Shown in pieces: positions 63,550 to 64,000 of a stretch of DNA of 64,000 nucleotides; within the stretch, counting starts at the first letter, position 1; the number at the start of each line of letters is the position of its first letter. Under the pieces are notes generated by a model that was given only the letters and a program-made list of their open reading frames with translations, had not been told where the DNA came from and made no database searches. Position numbers and translations under genes: made by a program. Origin of the DNA: Aliiglaciecola sp. 3_MG-2023 (GTDB lineage: Bacteria; Pseudomonadota; Gammaproteobacteria; Enterobacterales; Alteromonadaceae). The stretch covers positions 186,001-250,000 of the forward strand of contig NZ_JAUORV010000006.1 in assembly GCF_030548205.1 (NCBI RefSeq), written 5' to 3'.

Positions 63550-64000
63550 TTAAAATACCATTTCTTTTACTGCATCGCTGACCACTAATTTACCAGCAGT
63601 TTTTTCTTTCACTTCATCAACAGAAACGCCAGGAGCAAGTTCTAATAAATGAAATGCGCCGTCTTTAACTTCTACTACGGCTAAATCGGTAATAATTTTA
63701 TTGATGCAATTCACACCAGTAAGTGGGAGGGTACAACTTTCCAATAATTTTGAATTGCCATATTTATCTGCATGAGTCATTGTTACAATGATATTTTTAG
63801 CACCTGCTACTAAATCCATTGCCCCTCCCATACCTTTTATTAGTTTTCCAGGGATCATCCAAGACGCGATATTACCACTTGTATCCACCTCAAAAGCACC
63901 TAATACAGTGAAATCTACATGGCCACCTCTGATCATCGCAAAGCTTTCAGCTGAGTTGAAAATTGATGCTCCGGTGATTGTTGTGACGGTTTCTTTTCCA
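63550..64000 (-). CDS. 3-oxoacid CoA-transferase subunit B, C-terminal part (runs off window)
   Basis: The minus-strand frame is open to the edge at 64000, so the N-terminus is outside the window. The visible ~150 residues contain SAESFAMIRGGHVDFTVLGAFEVDTSGNIASWMIPGKLIKGMGGAMDLVAGAKNIIV, a hallmark of AtoA/ScoB-type subunits; the catalytic glutamate is further upstream. It activates acetoacetate with CoA from succinyl-CoA or acetyl-CoA. The partner subunit should lie just outside. Acetoacetate from HMG-CoA lyase (liuE) is a natural substrate. Confidence 0.92.
   Translation of the reverse strand, partial: GKETVTTITGASIFNSAESFAMIRGGHVDFTVLGAFEVDTSGNIASWMIPGKLIKGMGGAMDLVAGAKNIIVTMTHADKYGNSKLLESCTLPLTGVNCINKIITDLAVVEVKDGAFHLLELAPGVSVDEVKEKTAGKLVVSDAVKEMVF

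Noticed and set aside
1-64000. CRISPR array, prophage or defence island
   Set aside because: No regularly spaced identical repeats other than the 3-unit array at 8663, and no cas, phage structural, restriction or toxin-antitoxin genes recognised.

Overview
The window looks like chromosome from a marine gammaproteobacterium of the order Alteromonadales (Glaciecola / Paraglaciecola / Alteromonas-like). The basis is the gene content: a liu leucine operon under a MerR-type LiuR, the yejM-yejL-yejK group, rlmA-gmhB, a VC2046/SO_2500-type gene beside tRNA-Tyr, and an AT-leaning base composition. This is inferred from protein families; no database search was possible. There is no CRISPR array, prophage or rRNA operon.

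Layout. 1-13.6 kb: the end of a cysteine desulfurase-SufE fusion, a GNAT/nitrilase-superfamily fusion, a glycosyltransferase, a ketopantoate reductase-like protein, an HDOD protein, an acyl-CoA thioesterase, an MFS carrier, an alpha/beta hydrolase behind three 20-bp-spaced repeats, glgC, and a PfpI-AraC regulator / nucleoside hydrolase / SRPBCC operon. 13.6-15.8 kb: an accessory pocket with a truncated IS110-family transposase plus its leader, a P-loop ATPase gene whose stop codon lies inside a folded integron-type attC site, and a cold-shock-domain membrane protein. 15.8-19.8 kb: a DUF2061 gene with a Fur box, a DUF922 HExxH protein, and an unusual pair of membrane-anchored substrate-binding-like proteins.

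19.8-34 kb is mostly amino-acid and acyl-CoA catabolism. liuRABCDE carries out leucine / isovalerate degradation. A secreted alpha/beta hydrolase precedes kynureninase. An isobutyryl-CoA dehydrogenase and an SDR gene sit behind a second LiuR-like palindrome. 33.5-49 kb is housekeeping: rlmA, gmhB, yejM/yejL/yejK, a two-domain PTPS/QueD-like protein, an M23 peptidase, an M61 peptidase with PDZ, a YcgR-like PilZ protein, a LytS/LytTR two-component system, pfkA, a lipoprotein and a DMT exporter.

49.2-55.1 kb is a compact uronate-oligosaccharide locus: LacI regulator, sodium-solute symporter, signal-less heparinase II/III-fold lyase and KduD. A CpG-centred operator lies in the divergent promoter. 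The model is import of an acidic disaccharide, cytoplasmic beta-elimination, then KduD feeding 2-keto-3-deoxygluconate metabolism. 55-64 kb returns to core genes: tRNA-Tyr, trhO, an EF-hand protein, a PaiB-like protein, ybaK, a CynX-type MFS, a DEAD-box helicase, a TPR protein and the end of a 3-oxoacid CoA-transferase subunit that could process the acetoacetate made by the liu pathway.

The points most worth following are the attC cassette next to the IS110 relic, the paired anchored binding proteins, the signal-less lyase/symporter locus, the half-degenerate PTPS fusion, and the new regulatory sites (LiuR, Fur, LacI, 20-bp iterons).
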